Shown in pieces: positions 44,161 through 54,000 of a stretch of DNA of 64,000 nt. Within the stretch, counting starts at the first letter, position 1, and each line of letters starts with the position of its first letter. Position numbers and translations under genes: made by a program. The notes below the pieces were generated by a model. That model made no database searches and was not told the origin of the DNA. It saw only the letters and a list, made by a program, of their open reading frames with translations. This stretch comes from Protopterus annectens (taxonomy: Eukaryota; Chordata; Ceratodontiformes; Protopteridae), in NCBI RefSeq assembly GCF_019279795.1, contig NC_056750.1, positions 832,231,238-832,295,237 of the forward strand. Reading direction: 5' to 3'.

Positions 44161-45686
44161 CAGATAAGGGGGTGGGATAGTTATTATGAATATGGAACTT
44201 TACAAAACAAAGATGAGAAGTATATTAGAAAGTAGCTCATATAAACAAGTTTCATTAAATGAATTTAATGGCGCTTTAAGAAAAATAAAAAATGAAATAA
44301 ATGGTTTATTTATAGAAAGAAGTATTTCTATAGATGAATTGAAATTCATGACAGTTTCACACCCAGAAGTAGCCCATTTGTTTGGTTTGCCTAAACTGCA
44401 TAAGAGTCTAGAGGACCCCCCCATGAGACCCATTGTAGATGCTCGTGGGTCAATAACCCAACCCATAGCGAAATTCCTAGATATCAGACTTAAGGGATAT
44501 CTAGTAGAAGAAATTAACTTATGCAAAGATTCATGGAATTTTTTTAAAGAGGATGAATATACTAGGCTATAACAAAAGTGGTTATTTCTTTACCATTGAT
44601 GTTAAAGATCTTTACACGGTCATACCTCACAGTATTGCCCTTGAATGGTTTTTTGAGTACCTATTGGAAAAGAGGGTACCACAAGTAACTATTAATACCT
44701 TTGAACACCTATTGAGTATAGTACTGTGCAATTATTGTATCCTCTTTGACAAAGAATATTTTCTGCAAACTGAAGGCATTTTGATGGGTTCAGCATGTGG
44801 GGGGACGTATGCAAATATAGTCATGTTACAATGTGAAAAGAAGGTTCTGTCTTCATCACCATTCTTTCCCCACTGTGCAAGCTATATGAGGTTCCTGGAT
44901 GACATCTTTATTTTTTGGAAGGGTCCAGGTGAGATGATACCTGAGTTCCTTGATTATTTGAACAAGTCAACTACTTTTTTAAAATTTGCACATAATGTGA
45001 ATAAAGATGAGATTGCCTGCCTTGATGTAAGGTTGATTAAAGATAAAGAACTTAAAGTATTTAAATCAGAAATCTATAGGAAACCTACATATTCAAATAA
45101 TTTTCGACATTTCAACAGCTCTCATCCTTTCAAACAAAAGAAGGCCGTGATTAAAGGGCAGTACGTGAGGGCTGCATGGATGGTTTCCAGTTTTGAAAGG
45201 TTTCTAGATGAATGTGATGTCTTGAAAGAGATGTTTAAAAAGAGAGGTTATCCTTGTAACTTAATAAATGAGGTCATGATGGAAGTTGTAAATAAAAGAG
45301 AAAAGGGGTTTTATAAACCGTTGTTACATCAAGGAGAATCTGACATCCATGTGGCGAGTTATAGTGTTAACCCTACATCCTTACAACATAATGTTACTTC
45401 ACAGTTCGAAGAAATTCTAAATATACAGGAACCTGAGGAGAAAATTTTTGCTAGCGCCTTTGTGACAATTTTTAATAATTGCACTAGAAATGTTGCTGAT
45501 ATTTTATATAAGAATTGGAGTGTACTTGTTATGAACAAAGACACCAGGAATATTGTAGGTGATGCCCCTGTTATTGTATACAAAAAAGGCAGGACATTAA
45601 GAAAACTTGTTAGAACATGTACCATTAAAATCTCAGAATGGTTCTATGAAAACATGTGCTATGTGCAATTATTGCACCTATATTGA
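44160..45686 (+). pseudogene. PLE reverse transcriptase
   Basis: 44186-44572 starts in 'gg(g)ivimn' (KGGGIVIMNMELYKT when the frame break at 44155 is allowed for), with HLFGLPKLHKSLEDPPMRPI and VDARGSITQPIAKFLD, the PLE fingers. A frameshift near 44555 leads to 44553-45686: FFTIDVKDLYTVIPHSIAL (first catalytic D), EGILMGSACGGTYANIVMLQ, YMRFLDDIFIFW (the catalytic DD pair intact), DVRLIKDKELKVFKSEIYRK and the thumb VRAAWMVSSFERFLDECD. About 500 residues in all, the expected RT size. Known role: PLE RT primes at chromosomal ends or breaks. Confidence 0.9.
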
Positions 45687-46095
45687 AGAGGGCTGCACAT
45701 TTAATATAAATAATATCACTATAAAAATGAAGAAAAAATGCAGATGCAATTCAGAGAAGGTTGTTTATTGCGCATTTCACACAAGATGCTCTGGTTTTTA
45801 TGTAGGGAAAATGGAGAGAAAATTAAAGAATAGGCTCTATGAACATATAAGAGACATAAAGAATAAAAAGGAGACAAATGCCCCGGCCAGACACAATATG
45901 GAATTCTCAGACCATATGTTTAAATATATGATACCGGAAGTAATTACGCCAGATGCAAGGGGAAGGCCTTGGGCTCTCATTTTAGAAAGGCAAGAAGCCC
46001 TTTGGCAGTTAAAGCTGAATGCTTTGCAATGGTCAGGTCTTAATGATTCATTTTCACTTGCATGTTTCCTAAAATTAAAAGCATTAGAGAAATAA
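45607..46095 (+). pseudogene. PLE GIY-YIG endonuclease
   Basis: The 162-codon frame overlaps the end of the RT frame (frameshift near 45625). Zinc-binding-like cysteines in CAMCNYCTYIEEGC and CRCNSEKVVYC precede the GIY-YIG core: VVYCAFHTRCSGFYVGKMER with KLKNRLYEHIRDIKN, keeping Y, YVGK, R and EH. It ends with LERQEALWQLKLNALQWSGL and a short tail. Known role: nicks target DNA for insertion. Confidence 0.88.
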
Positions 46096-46431
46096 TTTTA
46101 AATGATTTTATATAATCAGTGTATTTTAACTGCTTATATGTTTATGTTTAATATGTTTATACTCTTTTTTTTATACCCTTTCATGATGTGACTATTAATT
46201 ACATATGTAAAAAAAGGGGTAATAGGGCGTGTTTTTATGACCTTGTGACCATTTATACTATTTAAATTTGATTCATAGAGGAAATCGCTTTATTCTGATG
46301 AAGTTCCTGATTGTGCAGGGACGAAAGCTTTGTGGATTTGTTTTCTAATAAATACTGTTCATGGATAACCTACTGTGTTTTTTTTATTTTTCACTGTGTT
46401 TTCTCAGCTCCATTTTGTGCCTGCTTCTACT
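45612..46431 (+). repeat. PLE 3' pseudo-LTR
   Basis: Matches 41600-42615 after allowing for the 204-bp insertion and small indels there. It contains the hammerhead-like core at 46295-46326. Confidence 0.85.
46295..46326 (+). ncRNA. Hammerhead-ribozyme-like motif with intact core and stem II
   Basis: CTGATGA (46295-46301), then 'a', stem strand 'gttcctg', loop 'attgtg', stem strand 'cagggac' (seven pairs, one G-U), then GAAA (46323-46326). Upstream 'tttatt' can pair with 'aataaa' about 20 nt downstream as stem I; stem III is not evident. Hammerheads are a known feature of PLE pseudo-LTRs. The left pseudo-LTR version (42475-42505) has lost the first C. Confidence 0.6.
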
Positions 46432-47298
46432 CATACTAAAATTTGTATTTGTCTATAAAGACGTGATATAACTCTATATTATTAGCATGTTAACCTTTCC
46501 ATACTTAGTATTTGTACTTATCTCTGTAACATCAGTATGTAAACCTCTCTACAGCTGTAACTTGATGGACATTATATATATTGCTCATATTATGTAATCA
46601 TTTTAATGGAGCTTTTCCACTCAGGACGCCACTGAACACGGACACTAGCTATCCAGCCGTACCATCCTGGTAAACAAATGTTAAATTAATAAATAAATAG
46701 AAAGCACCTATGAACCTATGAAGCTATGAACCTATAAATTTTATTTTTTCATGAGACAGGGATTTGGGGGAAAAAGTAGTACTTTGGTCTGTTTTGGGGT
46801 TGAGCAGGAGTTGTGAGTTATGAAGCCATGTTTCAGTGGCTGTTAAAGCTTCCTGATTAATTTTTTGGAGATGTACCATGTTGTCAGATGTGCAAATGAG
46901 GGTGAAATTATATGCATATTTCTTGGAGTAGCTTGTGGTGTGGATGGACAGAGGGTGTTGGTGAAAATGTTAAAGATGGGGGGACCAAGGATAGAGCCTT
47001 GTGGTACACCAGTGGTGACTGGTAGGTAAGGAGAGAACATGGAGTTGTATTTTACTGACTAATACATATTGGATAGCTAGTTTTTGAACCACAGAAAGAT
47101 GGGCTGAGAGAGACCTAGTAAAGATATTTTTAAGTAGAAGTTTACTGTGACAAATTGTGTCGAAGGCTTTAGACAGGTCTAGAAATAAGTAAGAGACTAG
47201 TTTGCCATTATTTATAGCTTTATTGACAGTATCTATACAGGTTATAAGGGTAGTGCTAGTACTATGGGAAAGATGGAAGCCATGTTGTGTATAGATAG
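46432..47298. repeat. Host flank duplication, right copy (867 bp)
   Basis: Partner of 40729-41599, with scattered substitutions and a few 1-bp indels. It starts exactly where the PLE ends. Confidence 0.8.
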
Positions 47299-47870
47299 GG
47301 GTTTCCCTGCATTAGATAGTCTAGCAATTGTTTTTAATATATTTCTGAAGTATTTTGGTGAAGAGAGATAACATTGCTATAGGTACACAGCTATTAATGT
47401 CTGTTGAATTTCCTCCTTTGTTTAGAGGGATAATGTGTGACTTTTTCCAGAGAGGGAACATGGGATTCCTGTACTGACCTATATATAGGGATTGAGACAG
47501 GATAGGCAATGCTATTGGCTGCTAATTTTAGGTACTCGCTTGGAAGGTCATCAGCTGAAGAAGAGCATGGTTTACTTTTGTTTAAGGGTAGGTTTAAATA
47601 GGATGTCAGCACAGGTTTGAAGGTGGATGTGGTGATATGTGGCTGTTGGGCAGGGTTGGGATTAAATACTGAGGAATCCTTGGGTAGGGATGCTATACTA
47701 TCTATAAAATAAGAGTTGAATTGTACTGTAGTTTTGAGTGGTGTGTTATTGGGAAAGGGGTTTGGGTTGAATTGTTGGCCAAGATGTAAGATTTATTTAA
47801 TGGATGTCTAAAATCTTATAGGGTTGAGTTTAGTATTATTCTGAAAGTTATTGTAGTATAGTTTTTGTCT
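46740..47870 (-). pseudogene. LINE family A-type RT (right duplicate and its continuation)
   Basis: Minus-strand pieces: 47612-47394 (LNLPLNKSKPCSSSADDLPS, EYLKLAANSIAYPVSIPI), 47509-47321 (LWKKSHIIPLNKGGNSTDIN, then IAMLSLFTKILQKY) and 47040-46843 (VTTGVPQGSILGPPIFNIFT). The order gives RT fingers to palm. Truncated near 47870 at its 5' side, with a TTTATTTA end joined to other sequence. Confidence 0.8.
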
Positions 47871-48539
47871 TCATTTATTTACTTCCCACCCTCAGGTCAA
47901 ATTATAATTGACAGCAATCAGTTTATAGCCAGTACAAAGGAACTAACAGAGAGATGCCAAATTAAAGCAGTTTGTCTGTCATTTCCTGAGTATAAATAAC
48001 TGGCATATGAAGTATAGTCTACTGGTCAAGAAACAGGGGACAGTAGCCTGCTTAGTTAGAGGTCCTTAGAGTACACAGACTATTTCAGAGAGACTTTCAA
48101 TCACATAGCAGGCATATATTTAACTGATTAAGGTAATACACATCAATGTTCTACATGATAAATGTGTTTACATTATACAATGACAAAATTCTTAGTTAAC
48201 CTGGAGGAGTAAGGCCTTGTGCAGAGTCTCTGCTGTATTGAGGTCAGATGTAGTAACCTTGATACAGCAGAAAATTGTTATAAAGGATCAAAAAAAATAT
48301 TTTTTCTAAGTTTATCTATAAAGTAAGTCCTGCCTATGAAATTAATCTGGCTACTAATATTAAAGAAACCAATACAACCCTATTTAAACATCTACATTCC
48401 ATCTTGGGTCACTTTAAAAGTTGGTGATAACCTTATTATGGTGCCCAGGTATGTGGTCAATATTTTTGCTGTAGGCTTCTTTAATGGTTTACAAGCAAGT
48501 CATTTTATAAGATCTCCATTTACCTATATCATAGGAATT
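47871..48539. other. No gene recognised
   Basis: No supported ORF; part of it may belong to the LINE fragment that becomes recognisable at 48540. Confidence 0.4.
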
Positions 48540-48845
48540 TGCCGCACAAAACATTATTAAACATTAAATCAAACTCAGTAGCCAGGCCTGATGGTTTAAA
48601 TGAATATTTTCTGAAGGCTGCTGTTGAAAACTTAATATCCTATCTTACTGATATGTTTAAAAGATTACTCATAGAAGGTTATGTGCCAGCCATATGGAAG
48701 GAGGCAATTGCAGTTTCAATTCAGAAACGCCAATCTTGTTAGTTTGTAGATAACTATATGCCAATTAGCCTCACCTGTATTTTGGAGAAATATTTTGAGT
48801 GGGTCGTGTATCTTTTTTTTCAACACATGCATGATTTTAATTTTG
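48540..48845 (+). pseudogene. RT fragment of a third LINE family
   Basis: The frame gives SVARPDGLNEYFLKAAVENL, FKRLLIEGYVPAIWKEAIAV and, after a TAG at 48740-48742, NYMPISLTCILEKYFEWVVY. The 'PDG...FLK...GYVP..WK.A.v.p' and 'NY.PISLT.il.K..E..v' blocks are RT fingers. The sequence differs from families A and B. It stops at the (TA)n tract. Confidence 0.7.
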
Positions 48846-48854
48846 AAATATGTA

Positions 48855-48861
<7 letters not shown>

Positions 48862-48914
<53 letters not shown>
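48862..48914. repeat. (TA)n microsatellite
   Basis: Pure TA run between the LINE fragment and the 5' end of Harbinger copy 2. Confidence 0.95.
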
Positions 48915-48918
<4 letters not shown>

Positions 48919-48959
48919 CCTGGATTTATATAAGGGAGATCTTCCCCGGGATTCATGAA

Positions 48960-50386
48960 CCTTGCACCAGGCGCCAGCATAGCGTCGGCGTTATAACGCC
49001 AAATATGGCTGCTTAGCGATTCAGGTATGAATGAATTCCACGTGCACTACCGGCGTCGCCGGACCGTCCCGCCCGCGTAGGTATGCAAAACACACTGTGT
49101 GCAGTATTGCACCATGCAAATGAGGGCAAATAGCGATCCATAGCGTAAGGGCACGGCAATGTAAACCAAAAAAAATGGTTTACATTTACCCAAACATACC
49201 GGAGGAGTAACGGAAGGCTGTCAAAGTCAGGTATCATATAGGTGCAATATGCCAATGTGGAAAGGCACCGAGAATGTCCAAAGAAAATATGCACAAAATG
49301 TAAAAAATGACATAAATGGCACGTATGTAGAAAGAACAGCAGACCCCCGGGATATGTGCACAGAAGTTGCAAAGCAATGAAATAATATGACAATGTCCTA
49401 AAAGAGCAGTAGAACACAAACAGCTGCACAGCCACCACACACCATAGTATGTATGTAAAGCTGCAACCCCAGTGCAATGGTTGTCAAGGAGTGGTGGCGG
49501 TGTCCGGCGCCGTAACCATGTATTAGTAGTCAATTCCATGCAAATGAGGCAGATAATAGTGAATCGCAAAACGGCGCCGGCGTAAGGATGGAGCAAACGG
49601 CGTAGCGGTACTACACCGAGGAGTGGCCTACACGAGATACATGTCAACCACAGAGGGGTGTGCCACTGTAGGAGGAAGGATATTGGAGGTCAGCAAATCT
49701 GAGCTGTACAATGCACATCACAGCATCAGGACTGGCGTGTTAGGAAATAGATGCGCTGAGAGTACAGAATGCGCGTACAAATGCATGTGCACGAGGATGA
49801 CTACGTTCCCTAAACCAGTCATGTGACGGCCTCACCGTCAACAACCACGGATATAGGAAGGTAATGCGGAGAATATGAGGAAATGCGGAAGCAGTGTAAA
49901 TGGATCCGTAATGAGCAATTAACACCAATCAATGCAGGAAGGGCAAACGCCGGCAGCTGATAACTCTGCATGCAGACTCCTGCATAACGGGAAAGGGGAG
50001 GCATATGAGTGCAAAAATAGTAGGGGATGTAGTAGAAATGCAAAGAGCAAAGAACCGAAATAGCACAGCCAAGTACAGAGGTAGCGTAACTGCGGCTGCA
50101 GATAAAATGCATCATATGCCATGTGCCTGCAGGATGCAGTAATGTAAGATGCCAGGCGAAGGCAATGCAGGCAACTGTAATGTAACACTACAGGCAGTAC
50201 CGTTGCAGTTGCAAGCGTAAAACCACGGAAATAATCCGTGGATACGGCCGCACAGACACACCCAATGACATCACCGGGTATACAGCACAACAGTATTAAA
50301 TGTGAATGCACACAACACACAGCGATTTCCCAAACGCCGTATCGTAGGGTGTAAACAGACGGGAACTTTTAATATGTATATGCTGG
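48960..50386 (+). other. Harbinger copy 2 non-coding leader
   Basis: It contains 'catgcaaatgagg' twice (about 49113 and 49538) and GC-rich palindromic pieces such as 'accggcgtcgccgg' and 'acggcgccggcg'. No convincing ORF; the open frames on the minus strand lack family features. Confidence 0.45.
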
Positions 50387-51524
50387 GTGCCGCTTGCCGT
50401 GATGCATAGGTATGTGGCAGAGACAGACGGAGTTGCGGAGGGTGGTGCCGACAACTACCGTAGGCCTCACAGGAGAAGGAGAGTGTTCAGACTAAGGGTG
50501 ACCTACCAGGGGCTGCGAGACCTGGAGATAGTAGAGCGCTACAGGGTGGACAGGGACACGTTACAGCAAATAGTGGAGCTGTGCCGGCCGCGCCTGAGAA
50601 CAAGAGACAACAGAGGGGAGACCATCCCAGTGGACACAAAGGTATGTGTGAGCTTGCGAATACTGGCTACAGGTACCTTTCAAAGGCCAACCGGGGACAT
50701 AATGGGCATCTCACAGGCATCAGCATCCAGGGTACTACACCAGTTCCTGGATGCCATGTTACCACATGCCCATGAGCACATAAATCTCCCCACATCTCAG
50801 GAGGAGTTGGCTAGCAATATGCGCCGCTTCCACTGTGTGGCACAATACCCGGAGGTCCTGGGTGCGATAGACTGTACGCACATAGAAATTAAGTCACCAC
50901 CCGGGAGCAGGGTAGACGCTACATAAACCGCAAGGGATACTCCTCCATCAATTGCCAGGTCGTGTGCAATGCGCAGGGCATTATTATGGATGTGTGTGCT
51001 GGCAGCCCTGGAAGCTACCACGACTCCCATATCTGGCATGCCTCACAGCTGTATCAGGTATTCGCCAGGGGACATCACACAAGGTCACCTTGTGGGGATG
51101 CTGGCTACGCACTGGAGCCGTGGTTGATGACACCCATCAGAAATGCACACACACACATGCAAGAACGCTTATAATGAGGCACACGCACAAACGAGAATAA
51201 TCATAGAGCGTGTGTTCGGATGTTGAAATCACGGTTCCGGTGCTTGGATACATCCGTGGAGCCTTGCAGTACTCTCCAGGCACAAGTGCCCACATATTCA
51301 TAGTATGTTGTATGCTACACAATATGATTCTGAGGAAACAGCTGCTGCAGGGACATAATGCCGGAGGGCCACCAAGCCCGCCACAACTGCCAGGGCAAGC
51401 ACAGGCACAGGGCGCTCAGCGCCATGGACACACTGAGCCAGCCCCAGTAGGTAGACAGAGGCGTACCCAATATGCCTACGCCCTGGCAAAGAGGGAACGC
51501 ATAGCACATACGTTGACAGTGTAG
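50387..51524 (+). pseudogene. HARBI1-like Harbinger transposase, frameshifted but catalytically conserved
   Basis: The first frame (50387-50926) carries RPHRRRRVFRLRVTYQGLRD, LRILATGTFQRPTGDIMGIS, SQASASRVLHQFLDAMLPH and GAIDCTHIEIKSPPG with the first catalytic D. A frameshift near 50910 leads to RYINRKGYSSINCQVVCNAQ, GSPGSYHDSHIW (second D) and DAGYALEPWLMTP. A shift near 51160 leads to IIIERVFGC (third acidic residue E). Further shifts near 51216 and 51255 lead to FIVCCMLHNMIL and a tail to 51524. The DDE set is present and about four frameshifts inactivate the gene. The start at 50387 is taken from the first ATG upstream of the conserved basic block; the ATG at 50402 is also possible. Confidence 0.88.
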
Positions 51525-53500
51525 GCCCCATGGACTGACACCTCCTGACCTGCACACACAGTAAAATGGACGCCACACAAACATGTCCGCCCGTAATGTG
51601 TACCGTATGTGCGGACGTATGTGTGACTCCAACAAAGGCACCGCCCAAACACTGCACACCCAATAGCCAGCAGAGCATGGAACGCCAACACCTCAAAGCA
51701 CACCGGTTCTACAGCACACGGCGTAGCCGTATGCTGCCACTATCGCCGCAAGTCGACCACATATGTACTCATGTGCATACACAGATACGGAAATACATAT
51801 CAGTACACATGTAGAAATATATGTACGCATACACAGATATAAAGTACAACAGGGTAATATGGAACCCAGGGATGCAAGTTCACAGATAAGTAAGACGCAA
51901 AATCACCACATAGTAAACATAGTGACCGACAACCCGATCATCCTGGAGGGTGGGCAGGGCAGGTAACGCCAGCCATGGAAATGTTAACCTGCATCAATAC
52001 ATATCCGCGTGTCGGGATGGCCACCAGTCCATGGTACAGTAACGGGATATGTGTAGGGTTACCACCTGTCCCACGTTGTGAGGGACAGTCCCCCGTTGGG
52101 CAGTTGTGTCCTGCAAAAACATTGACAAAATGGCAAATGTCCTGAGATTGTAGGACAAAACTATTTCCCATAATTTCTTTATTAGTTGCATAAAACAGTT
52201 ATTTTGTAGAAGAAACATCTAAATATGATAATAAACAGAATAAGCAACTGTAATGCTACAGGTTTGTATTCTGTCAAAAAAGTGAATTGCTGTCCTTTGT
52301 ACTGGCCGTGGGTATGTGTTTGCATGCAAAATCTGACGTTTCTACAAAAAATGTCCCACTTTGGGTATTTGAAAAGGTGGCAACCCTAGATATGTGCGTG
52401 TCATATCCATAGGATATGAGTGCGGAGATACACGCCGCCACCGGCGATGCGGCCAACGTAGGTATTGTGTTCAACCGTCCGTGCGAAAGCGGAAAGCATA
52501 CCGGTGAAGTGTATGACATTATGAGGAACGTACCTCATTTGGGGTGTAAAACAGTTCATGTTCCTCGCAGTTCCTCCAAGTTCCACATTGAAAATGTCTG
52601 TCAAACATCCATTGTTAGGAATGTATATAAATGACATCCTGGTAAATAGAATGTACTCATAGTAAGTCAGTAAAGGTTCTTCACTGTAAGTAAATCAGCA
52701 TATTATAATCAACCTATGACCTACTTAGCTGAAGTTGTCACTATGCCATTACCATGTGTTCCACATTATGCCCATTTGTTTCACATTACTACTGTGTGTG
52801 TTCCTCACTCTGGAAATAGAAGGTTGACAGCCATGGCAGCAATATGTGTGTGTGAGGTGAGGTTGTCGTGTGTTCCGCTGTGTGTGTGTAATGTGTGTGC
52901 CAGTGTATACTGTGTATGTAGATGACATGTCACAGGCGGAGTGTAATAACAGGCGTAGGCATACAGTACAGGAACCATAGGCGTATGTACAGCAGTACCC
53001 ACAAAGTAGTACTGACATCTCCTCAGTGGCTATGCACGTGGCGACGTAAAACGATGCAAAGCGGAAATGTCCCAAAGTGTACCACAGGGCCATAGCCAAC
53101 AGGAGATGCAAAGGACGCATGTACAAACCATGACCGTAGGTATGGCGGCCATAAGGTAGACTCCACACGGTCCGTCGGCAACGTTACACAGCATCAGGCA
53201 TGTACGGCGAAAATACGAATGTGCTATCCCGGCACCGATCGTGAACACTTACGGTCCCGTAAATACCGTGGTGTGTAAGCAAGCGGCACACGAATAGGAG
53301 GCTACCGGTAGCATACAGGCCGCCCCAAGTATAGGACCACATTCACCGTAACTATCAGTGACAAAATGCCAATGGATAGTAGGCACGGACGAACATCCGC
53401 AGATATATAACCGATGTGAAGGAGGAATACGTGCAGGAAGCACACATGCAGGCGATACCGACAGCAGACGACATCAACCAAACAAACATTCCCGAAAAAA
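51525..53500 (+). other. Harbinger copy 2 downstream part, no gene recognised
   Basis: About 2 kb with no convincing coding match apart from the hAT MITE at 52054-52388. The first 60 bp align with copy 1. Confidence 0.45.
52046..52396. mobile_element. hAT-type MITE with perfect 8-bp target duplication
   Basis: The element is 52054-52388 (335 bp). Ends: 'tagggttaccacct' at the left and 'aggtggcaaccct' plus 'a' at the right, inverted with one mismatch. Both sides carry 'gatatgtg' (52046-52053 and 52389-52396). An 8-bp target duplication and a TAGGGTT-type end are typical of hAT (Tip100/Zaphod-like) elements. No transposase inside, so it is non-autonomous. Confidence 0.92.
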
Positions 53501-54000
53501 NNNNNNNNNNNNNNNNNNNNNNNNNNNNNNNNNNNNNNNNNNNNNNNNNNNNNNNNNNNNNNNNNNNNNNNNNNNNNNNNNNNNNNNNNNNNNNNNNNNN
53601 NNNNNNNNNNNNNNNNNNNNNNNNNNNNNNNNNNNNNNNNNNNNNNNNNNNNNNNNNNNNNNNNNNNNNNNNNNNNNNNNNNNNNNNNNNNNNNNNNNNN
53701 NNNNNNNNNNNNNNNNNNNNNNNNNNNNNNNNNNNNNNNNNNNNNNNNNNNNNNNNNNNNNNNNNNNNNNNNNNNNNNNNNNNNNNNNNNNNNNNNNNNN
53801 NNNNNNNNNNNNNNNNNNNNNNNNNNNNNNNNNNNNNNNNNNNNNNNNNNNNNNNNNNNNNNNNNNNNNNNNNNNNNNNNNNNNNNNNNNNNNNNNNNNN
53901 NNNNNNNNNNNNNNNNNNNNNNNNNNNNNNNNNNNNNNNNNNNNNNNNNNNNNNNNNNNNNNNNNNNNNNNNNNNNNNNNNNNNNNNNNNNNNNNNNNNN
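53501..54000. other. Assembly gap, 500 N
   Basis: Exactly 500 N, probably a placeholder of fixed size. It hides the 3' end of Harbinger copy 2 and the 5' part of the next LINE copy. Confidence 0.99.

Larger units (their letters stand above)
42485..46431 (+). mobile_element. Penelope-like element, near full-length copy
   Basis: It runs from the 5' pseudo-LTR through N-terminal, RT and GIY-YIG coding parts to the 3' pseudo-LTR ending 'gtgcctgcttct' at 46430. Four or more frameshifts or stops separate the parts. Intact catalytic motifs (FLDD) suggest moderate age. Confidence 0.88.
48940..53500 (+). mobile_element. Harbinger-type DNA transposon, younger copy 2
   Basis: A CpG-rich segment starting near 'gggattcatgaaccttgcac' just after the (TA)n tract, with a non-coding leader (48960-50386), a HARBI1-like transposase (50387-51524) and a long 3' part that runs into the assembly gap. 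The composition (many cgcc/ggcg) contrasts with the flanks, as expected of sequence not yet depleted by CpG decay. The 3' terminus and any second gene are hidden by the gap. Confidence 0.75.

Noticed and set aside
49013..50320. Several 100-150 codon minus-strand frames in Harbinger copy 2
   Set aside because: They overlap the non-coding leader, lack family motifs and follow GC-rich composition.
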